A stretch of DNA of 64,000 bases from Rubneribacter badeniensis (GTDB lineage: Bacteria > Actinomycetota > Coriobacteriia > Coriobacteriales > Eggerthellaceae). The notes under the pieces were generated by a model. The model saw nothing but the letters and a program-made list of their open reading frames with translations. It made no database searches and was not told the origin of the DNA. Shown piece by piece: positions 1 to 9,656 of the stretch. The stretch covers positions 1 to 64,000 of the forward strand of contig NZ_PPEL01000005.1 of assembly GCF_002899695.1 (NCBI RefSeq), given 5' to 3'. Every line of letters starts with the position of its first letter. Positions within the stretch are counted from its first letter, which is position 1. The position numbers and the translations under genes were made by a program.

Positions 1-76
1 CGTCCAGCGGATCGTCCCCTCGATCCCCCGCGCCGCGGGGGAGGCGCGGGGGATCGAGGGGACGATCCGCTGGACG
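1..76. repeat. 34-bp perfect inverted repeat (REP-like palindrome or terminator)
   Basis: Positions 1-34 are the exact reverse complement of 43-76, with an 8-nt loop at 35-42. The arms hold runs of C or G and a GATCGTCCCC-type core. There is no T-tract after it. It lies just upstream of comEA and touches the window edge, so it may be longer. It could terminate an upstream operon. Its length and perfection also resemble the palindromes that REP-associated tyrosine transposases mobilise. Confidence 0.75.
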
Positions 77-139
77 CGTGCCATCGGCGCGCAAGGTCGG
101 CGCGCTATGCTGTAAGCAGACCGAAGGAGGATGAGGGGC

Positions 140-814
140 ATGGCGTTCACGGAGCGAGCCGAATCATGGCGTTCGAAGGCGCATCTGAGCGGGGCGCGCC
201 TGCCCGTGCTCGTGGGCGTGACGGCTCTCGCGGCGCTCGTGCTCGTGTTCGCGGGAAAGGCGCTTCTCGATGCGGCCGCCTCCGATGCGCTCGTTGTCGA
301 GCGCGCGGAGCAGGAAGGGGGCCCGTCCGTCGAAGGGGAGGAGGCGGTCGCCGAGGAGGCGCGCACGGTGGTGGTCCACGTGGGCGGCGCGGTGGCCGAT
401 CCGGGCGTGCGCGAGCTGGCGGAGGGGTCGCGCGTGCAAGATGCGGTCGACGCTTCCGGAGGCTTCGCCGAAGGCGCGGCGTCCGACGCGCTCAACCTCG
501 CACGCGTGCTCTCGGACGGCGAACAGGTGGTGGTCCCGACGCTTGAGGAGGCCGCAGGGGCGCAGGGCGCGGACGCGGGCGCGGCGGGCGCGGGGGCGTC
601 CTCGGGCTCGGCGGCGGGAGGCAGGGTGAACATCAACCGAGCCACGGCAGCCGAGCTCGACACGCTGCCGGGCGTGGGGCCGTCGACTGCGGAGAAGATC
701 GTCGCCGACCGAGAGGCGAACGGCCCCTTCGCGACGACGGAGGACCTCAAGCGCGTGTCGGGCATCGGGGACAAGAAGTACGAAGAACTTGCGGATCTCG
801 TATGCGTGGGATGA
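140..814 (+). CDS. comEA: Competence protein ComEA (SLBB + helix-hairpin-helix)
   Basis: Membrane-anchored double-stranded DNA receptor for natural transformation. The 224-residue product has a short basic N-terminus, one membrane segment at about residues 20-42, and a soluble-ligand-binding beta-grasp (SLBB) domain at about 75-135. An Ala/Gly-rich linker follows, then a C-terminal helix-hairpin-helix pair (VNINRATAAELDTLPGVG and VSGIGDKKYEEL) that binds the DNA backbone. I chose the ATG at 140 because GAAGGAGG at 123-130 sits 9 nt upstream; the in-frame ATG at 131 abuts that Shine-Dalgarno sequence. A TATGCT -10-like hexamer lies at 106-111. The stop overlaps the comEC start, so the two are translationally coupled. 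Confidence 0.93.
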   Translation: MAFTERAESWRSKAHLSGARLPVLVGVTALAALVLVFAGKALLDAAASDALVVERAEQEGGPSVEGEEAVAEEARTVVVHVGGAVADPGVRELAEGSRVQDAVDASGGFAEGAASDALNLARVLSDGEQVVVPTLEEAAGAQGADAGAAGAGASSGSAAGGRVNINRATAAELDTLPGVGPSTAEKIVADREANGPFATTEDLKRVSGIGDKKYEELADLVCVG

Positions 815-3144
815 GGGCGCGCGCGGCTGCGGCGCCCCCGCGCCCGTCCCTGCCGTTGACGCTCGGCTGCGCGCTGGGGCTCTGGGCCTTTTGCGCGCTG
901 ATCCTTTCGCTTGCCGAAGGATGGGCGCGCGAGGCGTGCCTCGCTGTCGGCGGGGTCGCAGTTCTGGGATCGCTTGCCGCGGCGGCGGGGCTGTGGCGCG
1001 GCAGGGCGTCCCAACTGTGGGCGTGCCTCCTCGGGGCGACGCTCGGCGTCGCGTGCGCCTGCGGCTGGGCCGCCGCGCAGCACGAACTGGCCGCTGCGGC
1101 CCAGGGGGCGTCCGGGACGTGGCGGCTGGAGGCCGTGGAAGACGGCAGGCAGGGATCGTTCGGCCCTTCCTGCGTCATGCGCGCCGTTGCCGATGACGGG
1201 CGCGCCTTCCTCGTGCGCGCGAGCTTCGACGAAGGCGCCTCCGTGCCGCGCTACGGCGAGGTGTTCGAGGCGACCGCCTCGCTCGAAGAGCCGGGGGAGT
1301 CCTCGGCGGCGTACTTCTGGCGAGAGGGGATCGTCGCCGAGGCGCGCGTGCAGGAGGCGCGGAAAGTGGAGCGCGGAGGCGTTGTGGGCGCGCTCGTCGC
1401 GGCGAGGTCGGCGGCCATCGACGTCATAGCGGGCGCGGGGGAGGGCGACGGCCCCGCCGTGCTCGCGGCGCTCGTGTGCGGGTGGCGGGGGATGCTCGAT
1501 GAGGGGGACGCCTACGGGGCCTACCAGGCTTCGGGCCTCGCGCATCTCGTGGCGGTGTCGGGAGCGCACCTGTCCATCGTGGCGGCCTGCTCGATGGCGG
1601 TTTTGCGCCTCGCGCGCGTGCCGCGGGCCGCCGCGTGCGCGATCGAGGGAGGGCTGCTCTTGTCCTACCTCGTGCTGTCGGGCGCCCCGGTGTCGGCCGT
1701 GCGCGCGGCGGTCATGGCCGTCGCGGGTATGCTCTCGTTCGCGGCACGCCGCCGCCCCGCCGCGCTCGGGGCCCTCTCGGTCTGCATCATCGGATGCGTC
1801 TCGCTCTCGCCGACGACGGCGCTTTCCGTCTCCTTCGCGCTCTCGGCCCTCTCCACACTCGGGATCGTGCTGTTCGCGGGGCTGATCGCGTCGTGGGTCG
1901 AGTCGGCGGCGCCCCGCGTCCCCCGCGTCGTGGCCGAGGGGCTTTCCCTCACGTTCGCCTCGAGCGTCATGGCCACGCCACTGTCGGCTGCGATGTTCTC
2001 CCAGCTGCCGCTCGTGGCCCCGGTGGCGAACGTGGTCGCGGGGCCTCTGTTTCCCCTCGTGTGCTCGGCGGGCCTCGCCGCATGCGTCCTCTGCTTGGCC
2101 GTCCCGCCCCTCTCGCCGCTGCTCATGCCGGCGGCGACGGGCGCGGCGGGCTGCATGACGGGCGTCGTGCGGGCGCTCGCCGCCGTGCCGCATGCGAGCG
2201 TGCCCGTCTCCATCCCCCTCTCTGCTGCCCTCGCCACGTCGGCGGGCGTCGCGGCGGCGCTGTGGCTCGCGTGGCCCCGTCCGCGCCGCCGGACGCTCGC
2301 CGCCTTCGCTGCGGCCTCGATCCTTGCGGCCGCGTGCCTGGTCGCGGTCGTGCCGCGGCTGTCGGGCGACGAGATCGTGATGCTCGACGTGGGCCAAGGC
2401 GACGCGTTCGTGGTGCGAAGCCGGGGTGCGGCGATGCTCGTGGACACGGGCAACCAGGACCGCCTCCTGCGCGAGGCGCTCGCCCGCCACGCGGTGCTCC
2501 GGCTCGATGCCGTGCTCGTCACGCACGGGGACGACGACCACATGGGCTCGCTCGCCTCGCTCAGAGGGGTGGTGGAGGTGGATCGCGTGCTCGTCGCCGA
2601 GGGCGTCTTCTCGTGCGGATGCGAGGCGTGCGAGCGGCTTTTGTCCGACGCGCGCTCGCTTGTGGGGGAGGACGGCGTCGTGGGCCTTTCGCAGGGCGAC
2701 GCGCTGCGCGTCGGCGCGTTCTCCCTCGAGGTGGTGTGGCCCGCCGCGTTCACGGAGGAAGGGGGCAACGCCGACAGCGTGTGCCTTCTGGCCGACGCCG
2801 ACGTGGACGGCGACGGCGCGCGCGACTGGCGCACGCTCTTCACGGGCGATGCGGAGCGCGACGAGCTGCGCGCGCTCATCGACGCGGGGCTCGTCGGAGC
2901 CGTCGACGTGTACAAAGTGGGGCATCACGGCTCGAAGAACGCCCTCGACGACGAGGTGGCCGCTGTGCTCTCGCCCCGCATCGCGCTCGTGAGCGCGGGC
3001 GCGAACAACCGCTACGGGCATCCTGCGCCCGAAACGCTCGAGCGCCTCGAGGCCGTGGGCGCGACGGTTCGCCGCACCGACGAGGAGGGAGACGTTTCGT
3101 GCAGATTCGGCCCCGACCGGATCGAGGTGAGCGCCCTGCGCTAG
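811..3144 (+). CDS. comEC: ComEC/Rec2 DNA-uptake channel
   Basis: Polytopic membrane channel that moves single-stranded DNA into the cytoplasm during transformation. The N-terminal part has two or three membrane helices and an OB-like extracytoplasmic region. The middle is the multi-helix Competence domain (residues about 200-500, starting near the GLAHLVAVSGAHLS motif). The C-terminal 260 residues form a metallo-beta-lactamase-like domain with VGQGDAF, a DTGNQ loop, the metal motif THGDDDH and GHHGSKN. The ATG at 811 overlaps the comEA stop as ATGA; an in-frame ATG at 802 is the alternative. Length (about 777 aa) is normal. No pilus or other late competence genes are visible here, so competence itself is an inference. 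Confidence 0.93.
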   Translation: MRARAAAAPPRPSLPLTLGCALGLWAFCALILSLAEGWAREACLAVGGVAVLGSLAAAAGLWRGRASQLWACLLGATLGVACACGWAAAQHELAAAAQGASGTWRLEAVEDGRQGSFGPSCVMRAVADDGRAFLVRASFDEGASVPRYGEVFEATASLEEPGESSAAYFWREGIVAEARVQEARKVERGGVVGALVAARSAAIDVIAGAGEGDGPAVLAALVCGWRGMLDEGDAYGAYQASGLAHLVAVSGAHLSIVAACSMAVLRLARVPRAAACAIEGGLLLSYLVLSGAPVSAVRAAVMAVAGMLSFAARRRPAALGALSVCIIGCVSLSPTTALSVSFALSALSTLGIVLFAGLIASWVESAAPRVPRVVAEGLSLTFASSVMATPLSAAMFSQLPLVAPVANVVAGPLFPLVCSAGLAACVLCLAVPPLSPLLMPAATGAAGCMTGVVRALAAVPHASVPVSIPLSAALATSAGVAAALWLAWPRPRRRTLAAFAAASILAAACLVAVVPRLSGDEIVMLDVGQGDAFVVRSRGAAMLVDTGNQDRLLREALARHAVLRLDAVLVTHGDDDHMGSLASLRGVVEVDRVLVAEGVFSCGCEACERLLSDARSLVGEDGVVGLSQGDALRVGAFSLEVVWPAAFTEEGGNADSVCLLADADVDGDGARDWRTLFTGDAERDELRALIDAGLVGAVDVYKVGHHGSKNALDDEVAAVLSPRIALVSAGANNRYGHPAPETLERLEAVGATVRRTDEEGDVSCRFGPDRIEVSALR

Positions 3145-3147
3145 AAT
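3142..3147 (+). promoter_or_regulatory. -10 hexamer implying a leaderless holA transcript
   Basis: TAGAAT overlaps the comEC stop codon and is followed by exactly six bases, then the holA ATG at 3154. With usual -10 to +1 spacing, transcription would begin on the A of the ATG. No Shine-Dalgarno lies between, only a GGGGG run. No good -35 is visible. The same geometry recurs at phoH and at the DUF2974 gene. Confidence 0.45.
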
Positions 3148-3153
3148 GGGGGC

Positions 3154-4131
3154 ATGGCCGCTCAGAAGAAAACAGACGCCCCTTTGCTTCCCGCGTACCT
3201 CGTCGTGGGGGAGGACGCGCTCAAGCGCGACGCCGTGATGAAGCGGCTGCGCGCGCGACTTTCCGCGATGGGCGACCTTTCCTTTAACGACGATTCGTTC
3301 GACGGCGAGACGGCAGAGGGCGCGGACATCGTGGGGGCCTGCGACACCGTGCCCTTCGCAAGCCCTGTGCGCCTCGTGGAGGTGCGCGCGGCCGACAAGC
3401 TCAAGAAGGCCGACGCCGAGCGGCTCGTCTCCTACCTGGGCGCGCCGAACGGCTCGACGGTGCTCGCGCTCGTCGCGGAGAAGCTGGCCAAGAACACGCG
3501 CCTGTACAAGGCCGTGGCCGCCCATGGCAAGACGGCCGTCATCGACTGCTCCCTGCCGAAGCGCTACGAGCTGCCGAAGATGGTGCGCTCGATGGCCGTC
3601 GGCCACGGCGTGACGCTCACCGAGGGCGCGGCGAGGGCGCTCGTGGAGCTTGTGGGCGAGGACACCGTGCGGCTCGACGGCGAGCTTCGCAAGGTCGCGC
3701 TCGCGCATCGCGGGACCGACGCTGTGGGAGAGCGCGAGATCGTCGCGATGGTGGGCCGGACCGCCGAGGCGAAGCCCTGGGAGTTCGTGGACGCCTTCGC
3801 GGCGCGCGATGCGCGCCGCTGCCTCTCGCTGCTCGGGCGCATGGAGTCGACGTCTGTGCACGCGCTCATGGCCATGTGCGCGACACGGCTGCGGGAGCTC
3901 GTCTGCGCCCGCAGCATGATCGACCGCGGCAACGCCCGAGGTATCGCCGCCGCGCTCAAAGCGCCCGAATGGCGCGTCAAGAACCACGCGGCCTGGGCGC
4001 GCGGATTCTCTGCCGCCGAGTTGCGCGCGGCCCTCGTGTCGGCCCGCGACGCCGAGCGCGCCATGAAAAGCGGGGCGGACGCGGACGCCGTCTTCCTTGA
4101 ATGGGCGTTGCGCGTCATGGCGAAGCGATAG
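3154..4131 (+). CDS. holA: DNA polymerase III delta subunit HolA
   Basis: Delta subunit of the clamp loader, which opens the beta sliding clamp. The 325-residue length fits the family. The N-terminal domain starts with LPAYLVVGEDALKRDAVMKRL, typical of delta. The middle has VGEDTVRLDGELRKVAL and the IVAMVGRTAEAKPWEFVDAF helix-sheet segment, followed by an all-helical collar domain. It follows comEC by 9 nt, the widespread comEA-comEC-holA-rpsT arrangement. There is no clear ribosome-binding site; a -10-like TAGAAT exactly 6 nt upstream suggests a leaderless start in addition to operon read-through. Confidence 0.92.
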   Translation: MAAQKKTDAPLLPAYLVVGEDALKRDAVMKRLRARLSAMGDLSFNDDSFDGETAEGADIVGACDTVPFASPVRLVEVRAADKLKKADAERLVSYLGAPNGSTVLALVAEKLAKNTRLYKAVAAHGKTAVIDCSLPKRYELPKMVRSMAVGHGVTLTEGAARALVELVGEDTVRLDGELRKVALAHRGTDAVGEREIVAMVGRTAEAKPWEFVDAFAARDARRCLSLLGRMESTSVHALMAMCATRLRELVCARSMIDRGNARGIAAALKAPEWRVKNHAAWARGFSAAELRAALVSARDAERAMKSGADADAVFLEWALRVMAKR

Positions 4132-4390
4132 GCCGGGTCCCCGATCCGGACGGAGCCTTCTCGCGTGTGGTTGGGCGCCTTGTCCACTGCCTCCACACGC
4201 GCCTTCTGCGCGTCTTCTACCGCTTGTCCGCGGACTTTGCCGCGCTCGCATGCGCGCTCGTCTCCTCGGCGCGCGTTGCGAGCCGGGTCGGCTGCGCGGG
4301 ATCGCCCCGATCGCTGCCGGCTCTGCTCCAGCTTCCTTCCGCGATCGCCTCTGCGAGGCGTCGAGGCCGCTTTCTTTCGCCGTCCCCCAA
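4132..4390. other. Non-coding stretch between holA and the shared terminator
   Basis: About 260 nt. Open frames cross it on both strands, but none has a start with a ribosome-binding site or family resemblance. I see no convincing gene or RNA structure before the palindrome at 4391. Confidence 0.5.
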
Positions 4391-4424
4391 AGCGAGAGGT
4401 CCCGGATATCCGGGACCTCTCGCT
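4391..4424. terminator. Bidirectional terminator, 34-nt perfect palindrome
   Basis: A palindrome with 17-nt arms and no spacer (core GGTCCCGGATATCCGGGACC) lies between the convergent holA and rpsT genes. On the minus strand the stem is followed by TTTGGGGG and on the plus strand by CTCTTGAT, so the T-tracts are weak. Confidence 0.75.
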
Positions 4425-4467
4425 CTTGATATGCGGAAGGATCGCGGGGCGATCTTCGCGGGATCGG

Positions 4468-4980
4468 CTACTCGGCGGCCTCTTCGGCACCTTCGGCGGC
4501 AGCGGCCTCGGCTTCGGCCTTGGCGGCCTCCTCGGCTTCCTTCGCCTTGCGCTTGGCGGCGGCAGCCTCTTCCTTGAGCTGCTTCTCGCGGCGCTTCGCC
4601 TTGGCCTCGGAGGCGGCCTTCATCTCGGCAAGGCGCTCGGCCTTGCGCTCGGCCTTCTTGGAGCCGGTCTTCTGCTCCTTCTTCTCCGGCTTCACGTAGG
4701 CGGCGCGGTCGGCGTCCGTGACGATGCCGTTGACGAGGTTCATGATGCCGCTCTTGCGGTTGGCGGCCTGGTTCTTGTGGATGACGCCCTTGGACGCGGC
4801 CTTGTCCATGAGGCGGCACGCGGCGCATGCGGCGGCGTAGGCCTCGGCTCCGTTGCCGGCGGCCACGGCGTCCTTCACACGGCGAGTGGCGGTCTTGAGC
4901 TGGCTTTTCACTGCGCGGTTGCGCATGCGGGCCTTCTCGTTGGTGATGATGCGCTTCTTCTGGCTCTTGATGTTGGCCAT
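4468..4980 (-). CDS. rpsT: 30S ribosomal protein S20 with a long charged C-terminal extension
   Basis: S20 binds 16S rRNA in the small subunit. Residues 1 to about 86 are ordinary S20 ([18 protein letters not shown], later [13 protein letters not shown] and LVNGIV). The remaining ~84 residues are a Lys/Glu/Ala-rich tail of predicted long helix or coiled-coil character ending [10 protein letters not shown], so the protein is about twice the usual size. The start at 4980 is fixed by the MANIKSQ motif and by GGAGGAAG just upstream. It is transcribed against holA and ends at the shared palindromic terminator. The function of the tail is unknown. Confidence 0.95.
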   Translation of the reverse strand: MANIKSQKKRIITNEKARMRNRAVKSQLKTATRRVKDAVAAGNGAEAYAAACAACRLMDKAASKGVIHKNQAANRKSGIMNLVNGIVTDADRAAYVKPEKKEQKTGSKKAERKAERLAEMKAASEAKAKRREKQLKEEAAAAKRKAKEAEEAAKAEAEAAAAEGAEEAAE

Positions 4981-5365
4981 GGGTTCTCTTCCTCCAATGG
5001 GTCGTGCTCGGTTGTGCGTACGTCCGTCGCGCATGGCAGCGTCGCGGGCGCGCGGTCCGATGGCGCCGACCGTCGCGCGCGATCCGGACAGGATCGGCCC
5101 GCCTCGTTCGAGGCGGTGCGAGCACGTGTGGAACGGGCGGGATTTCTCCGTTCTCTGACCGGTCAGGTCGCCAGCGAGACGAATCCTCGAGAGCAGCCAC
5201 GTCTGCGGATTCGGCGATGAGGGCATCGCGCGCACGTATCGCTGTATGCACAATGCGATAGAATAGCAAAGGTTTCGGCGGTTTGCACGGAAAATCGCGA
5301 AATCGCGCGTTCTCCATCTTCACGATCCGAAAGATCCGAAAGGATCCGAAACGAAAGGACTCGTC
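4981..5365. other. Divergent intergenic region, rpsT / lipoprotein
   Basis: This 385-nt region holds the leader of rpsT (minus strand) and the promoter of the lipoprotein gene (plus strand; TAGAAT at 5259-5264). It contains the palindrome CTGACCGGTCAG at about 5155-5166 and a short tandem repeat at 5324-5351. I see no gene. The long rpsT leader could carry S20 autoregulation, but no specific structure was identified. Confidence 0.4.
5324..5351 (+). repeat. Three tandem copies of GATCCGAAA
   Basis: GATCCGAAA occurs at 5324-5332, 5333-5341 and 5343-5351. The array lies in the 5' leader of the lipoprotein gene, just before its GAAAGGA ribosome-binding site. It could be slippage-prone or a binding site; no function can be assigned. 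Confidence 0.7.
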
Positions 5366-5794
5366 ATGCGCGCTTTCTCCCTGCGGGGCGCATCTGCCCT
5401 CGTCCTCGCGTCCCTCGCCGCCGTCCCGCTCGCCGGATGCTCGGGAGGGCACCAGGTGATCGAGGCGGGAGAAGACTGCTCCTCCTGCCATGCCGACGAG
5501 AAGGCCGTCTTCGAGATCTCCGGCGTTCCCGAGGGCGCCGTCGAGAGCGGATCGCGGGTGGTCGTCGAGACGCAGGCCGCGAGCGTGTCAGTGTGCGTGC
5601 CGCTGCTCGCGTCCGAGGACGGATCGTACTACGTGTTCGAGGAGCGCTCGCGGGCTTCTGCGGAGGACGGACGGGTGGAGCTCGAGCTCGAGGACGGGCT
5701 GTGGGCGCTTTGCCCCGATGGGGGCGGCACCTCGGCGTCGGTGCTCGTGCATGTGGACTCCTCGCGGTCGGACGCGGCGACGGTCGGGCTTTGA
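5366..5794 (+). CDS. Putative lipoprotein with a single CxxCH motif
   Basis: 142 residues. The N-terminus is a signal peptide with lipobox LAGC (Cys at about residue 25), so it is predicted to be exported and lipid-anchored. Soon after comes CSSCH (residues about 38-42), which matches the covalent heme c attachment motif CxxCH; it could instead be a disulfide or metal site. The rest is small beta-rich sequence with two further Cys. I do not recognise a family. GAAAGGA precedes the ATG. It stands alone between rpsT and lepA. Confidence 0.65.
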   Translation: MRAFSLRGASALVLASLAAVPLAGCSGGHQVIEAGEDCSSCHADEKAVFEISGVPEGAVESGSRVVVETQAASVSVCVPLLASEDGSYYVFEERSRASAEDGRVELELEDGLWALCPDGGGTSASVLVHVDSSRSDAATVGL

Positions 5795-5892
5795 CGCCCT
5801 CTGTCGCAGGCGCGTCCGCTCGCGACCGAAGGGCGGGCAGGGCTTCGTCCGCGGGTTTTTCGGCTTTTTCGGCGCTTCTCGAAGCCGCAGCG

Positions 5893-5931
5893 GGCGACAG
5901 GTGTCGCCAAGCGCGCCGAATGAGGTAGAAT
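5893..5931 (+). promoter_or_regulatory. lepA promoter with inverted-repeat operator
   Basis: TAGAAT at 5926-5931 is a likely -10. The perfect inverted repeat GGCGACA-GG-TGTCGCC at 5893-5908 covers the position where a -35 would lie, so a bound regulator would block or replace -35 contacts. No clear -35 hexamer is visible. The predicted transcript would start near 5938, which excludes an ATG at 5930 as the lepA start. Confidence 0.4.
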
Positions 5932-5971
5932 GATCCTTCGTTCTCCAAGGCAGCGACGTGAAAGACAGGAC

Positions 5972-7774
<1,803 letters not shown>

Positions 7775-7808
7775 CGCGCAGGCGCGCGGCGACGTGAGGA
7801 GGTTTCCC

Positions 7809-8003
7809 ATGGCGCGCAGAAACGACGATTACGACTGGCTGGACGACCCGTTCGACGAGAAGAAGGCCGCCGAAGAGCGCGAGCGCGCCGCCGTGTCCGG
7901 GAGGGCGAAGGCCGCGCTCGGCTGCGGATGCCTTGCCGCTTTGGGCCTCGCCGTGCTCGCGGTCGTCGCCACCGTGGCGGCGCTCGGCAGCCTGTCTTTG
8001 TAG
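7809..8003 (+). CDS. Small single-pass membrane protein, unknown
   Basis: A 64-residue protein: an acidic and basic N-terminal half (DDYDWLDDPFDEKKAAEERER) followed by one hydrophobic C-terminal segment (about residues 36-62). AGGAGG at 7797-7802, 6 nt before the ATG, strongly supports this start and real translation. It sits 34 nt after lepA and 34 nt before the nitroreductase, so it is probably co-transcribed with both. No family recognised. Confidence 0.65.
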   Translation: MARRNDDYDWLDDPFDEKKAAEERERAAVSGRAKAALGCGCLAALGLAVLAVVATVAALGSLSL

Positions 8004-8037
8004 TTTTGCGGTTTTCGGTCGGCGAGAGGAGCAGGGC

Positions 8038-8562
8038 GTGAAGACGAATCCCGTGATCGAGGGCATCCTCGGGCGGCGCTCGGTGCGCGCGTTTCAGGAG
8101 CGCGCCATCCCGCGCGAGGACTTGGAGGCCATCGTGGCGTGCGGGCAGTGGGCCCCGTCGGCGCGCAACCGGCAGGAGTGGACGTTCGTGGTGGTGGACA
8201 GCCGGGCGCGCATCGCGCGGCTGGCCGAGGCCATGCGGCGTGCGCTCGGGCGCGACGCCTACGACATGTACGCGCCGCAGAGCATCGTCATCGTGGCGCA
8301 TGCGAAGGGCGCCGAATTCGGTCGTGAGGACGACGGCTGCGCGCTGGAGAACATGTTTCTGGCCGCGCATTCGCTCGGCATCGGCAGCGTGTGGATCAAC
8401 CAGCTGCAGGGCATCTGCGACGAGCCCGCCGTGCGCGACGAGCTGGACGCGCTCGGCGTGCCGGCCGATGCCGAGGTGCACGGCGTCTGCGCGCTCGGCT
8501 ACGCCGCCGCGCCGGGCGCGGCCCACGAGCGGAAGAGCGCGGTCGTGTGGGTGGAGGAGTGA
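8038..8562 (+). CDS. Nitroreductase-family flavoprotein
   Basis: FMN-dependent NAD(P)H oxidoreductase fold, 174 residues. It begins with the family hallmark ILGRRSVRAFQ near residue 10, then GQWAPSARNRQEW for FMN binding, a central region typical of the shorter members, and GIGSVWINQL near residue 115. The GTG at 8038 follows GAGAGGAG. The substrate cannot be read from sequence: quinones, nitroaromatics and small redox roles are all possible. It is followed closely by dusB, another flavoenzyme. Confidence 0.85.
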   Translation: MKTNPVIEGILGRRSVRAFQERAIPREDLEAIVACGQWAPSARNRQEWTFVVVDSRARIARLAEAMRRALGRDAYDMYAPQSIVIVAHAKGAEFGREDDGCALENMFLAAHSLGIGSVWINQLQGICDEPAVRDELDALGVPADAEVHGVCALGYAAAPGAAHERKSAVVWVEE

Positions 8563-8603
8563 GGCGGTGCGCCTCGCTGGCCGCTTCCGGCAAAGGCGGG
8601 ACG

Positions 8604-9629
8604 ATGTTCGACTTTCCAGCGTTCTTCTCCAACCATCCGCTGCTGCTCGCCCCGATGGCGGGCGTGAGCGACGAGGCGTTTCGCGCCCTGTGCCTTGAGC
8701 AGGGGGCCGACCTCGCCTACACCGAGATGGTGTCGGCGAAGGGGCTGTCCTACGCCAACGAGAAAACACGGCATCTGCTTTCCCTCGCGCCGGGCGAGGA
8801 GCGCGTGGCCGTGCAGCTGTTCGGACACGAGCCGGACACGATGGCCGCGCAGGCCGCGTGGGTGGAGCGGCAGATGGGGGAGGCGCTGGCCTACCTGGAT
8901 ATCAACATGGGCTGCCCCGCGCGCAAGATCGTGTCGAAGGGCGACGGGTCGGCGCTCATGAAGGAGCCCGCGCTGGCCGCAGACATCGTGCGCGCCGTGA
9001 CGCGGGCCGTGGAGCATCCGGTGGCGGTGAAGTTCCGCCGCGGCTGGGCCGAGGGCGACGAGACGGCGCCGGAGTTCGCACGGCGCATGGAGGATGCGGG
9101 CGCGGCGATGGTGGCCGTGCATGGGCGTTTCGCCGAACAGCTGTACCGCGGCAGCGCCGACTGGGGCGTGATCGCGCGGGTGAAGGAGGCCGTGCGCGTG
9201 CCCGTGACGGGCAACGGAGATGTGCGTTGCGGCGCCGACGCGGCGGCGATGGTCGCGCGCACGGGCTGCGACGCGGTGATGATTGCGCGCGGAGCCGAGG
9301 GCAACCCGTGGGTGTTCGCGCAGGCCCGTGCCGCGCTGGCGGGAAAGCCCGAGCCGCGCGCGCCGGATGCGCGGGAGCGCGTCGCGATGGCGCGCCGCCA
9401 TGCGCGGCTGCTCGCCGCGCGCGAAGGGCGCAACATCGTGCGCATGCGCAAGCACGCCATGTGGTATATGGCCGGGCTCCCCGGCGCGGCGGCCGCGCGC
9501 GGCAGGATCAACGCGTGCGTGGACGTGGAGGATTTCGAGCGCGTGTTCGACGAGCTTTTGGAATGCGTCCGCGCGCATGGCGAAAGCGGCGAAAGCCCCG
9601 TTCTCCTGCCGTCTTCGCCGTGTTCATGA
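8604..9629 (+). CDS. dusB: tRNA-dihydrouridine synthase
   Basis: FMN enzyme that reduces uridine to dihydrouridine in the tRNA D-loop. The 341-residue TIM-barrel starts with LLLAPMAGVSDEAFR. It contains the signature NMGCPARKIVSKGDGSAL with the catalytic Cys, VKFRRGW, VHGRFAEQLYRGSADW and the phosphate-binding ITGNGD-like VTGNGDVRCGADA. Shortness of the C-terminal helical domain is compatible with DusB. I chose the ATG at 8604, just before the conserved barrel; upstream sequence in frame is not conserved-looking. It ends just before hemW with a duplicated junction. Confidence 0.93.
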   Translation: MFDFPAFFSNHPLLLAPMAGVSDEAFRALCLEQGADLAYTEMVSAKGLSYANEKTRHLLSLAPGEERVAVQLFGHEPDTMAAQAAWVERQMGEALAYLDINMGCPARKIVSKGDGSALMKEPALAADIVRAVTRAVEHPVAVKFRRGWAEGDETAPEFARRMEDAGAAMVAVHGRFAEQLYRGSADWGVIARVKEAVRVPVTGNGDVRCGADAAAMVARTGCDAVMIARGAEGNPWVFAQARAALAGKPEPRAPDARERVAMARRHARLLAAREGRNIVRMRKHAMWYMAGLPGAAAARGRINACVDVEDFERVFDELLECVRAHGESGESPVLLPSSPCS

Positions 9630-9650
9630 CAAGGATATTCATGACAAGGA
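9623..9650 (+). repeat. 13-nt tandem duplication at the dusB/hemW junction
   Basis: TTCATGACAAGGA is present at 9623-9635 and 9638-9650 (period 15). The first copy contains the dusB stop codon; the second provides the AAGGAGG ribosome-binding site for hemW. It looks like a small local duplication. Confidence 0.8.
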
Positions 9651-9656
9651 GGCAGT

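Noticed and set aside
4132-4577. Plus-strand frames after holA
   Set aside because: They run through the palindromic terminator and antisense to rpsT, without start signals or family resemblance.
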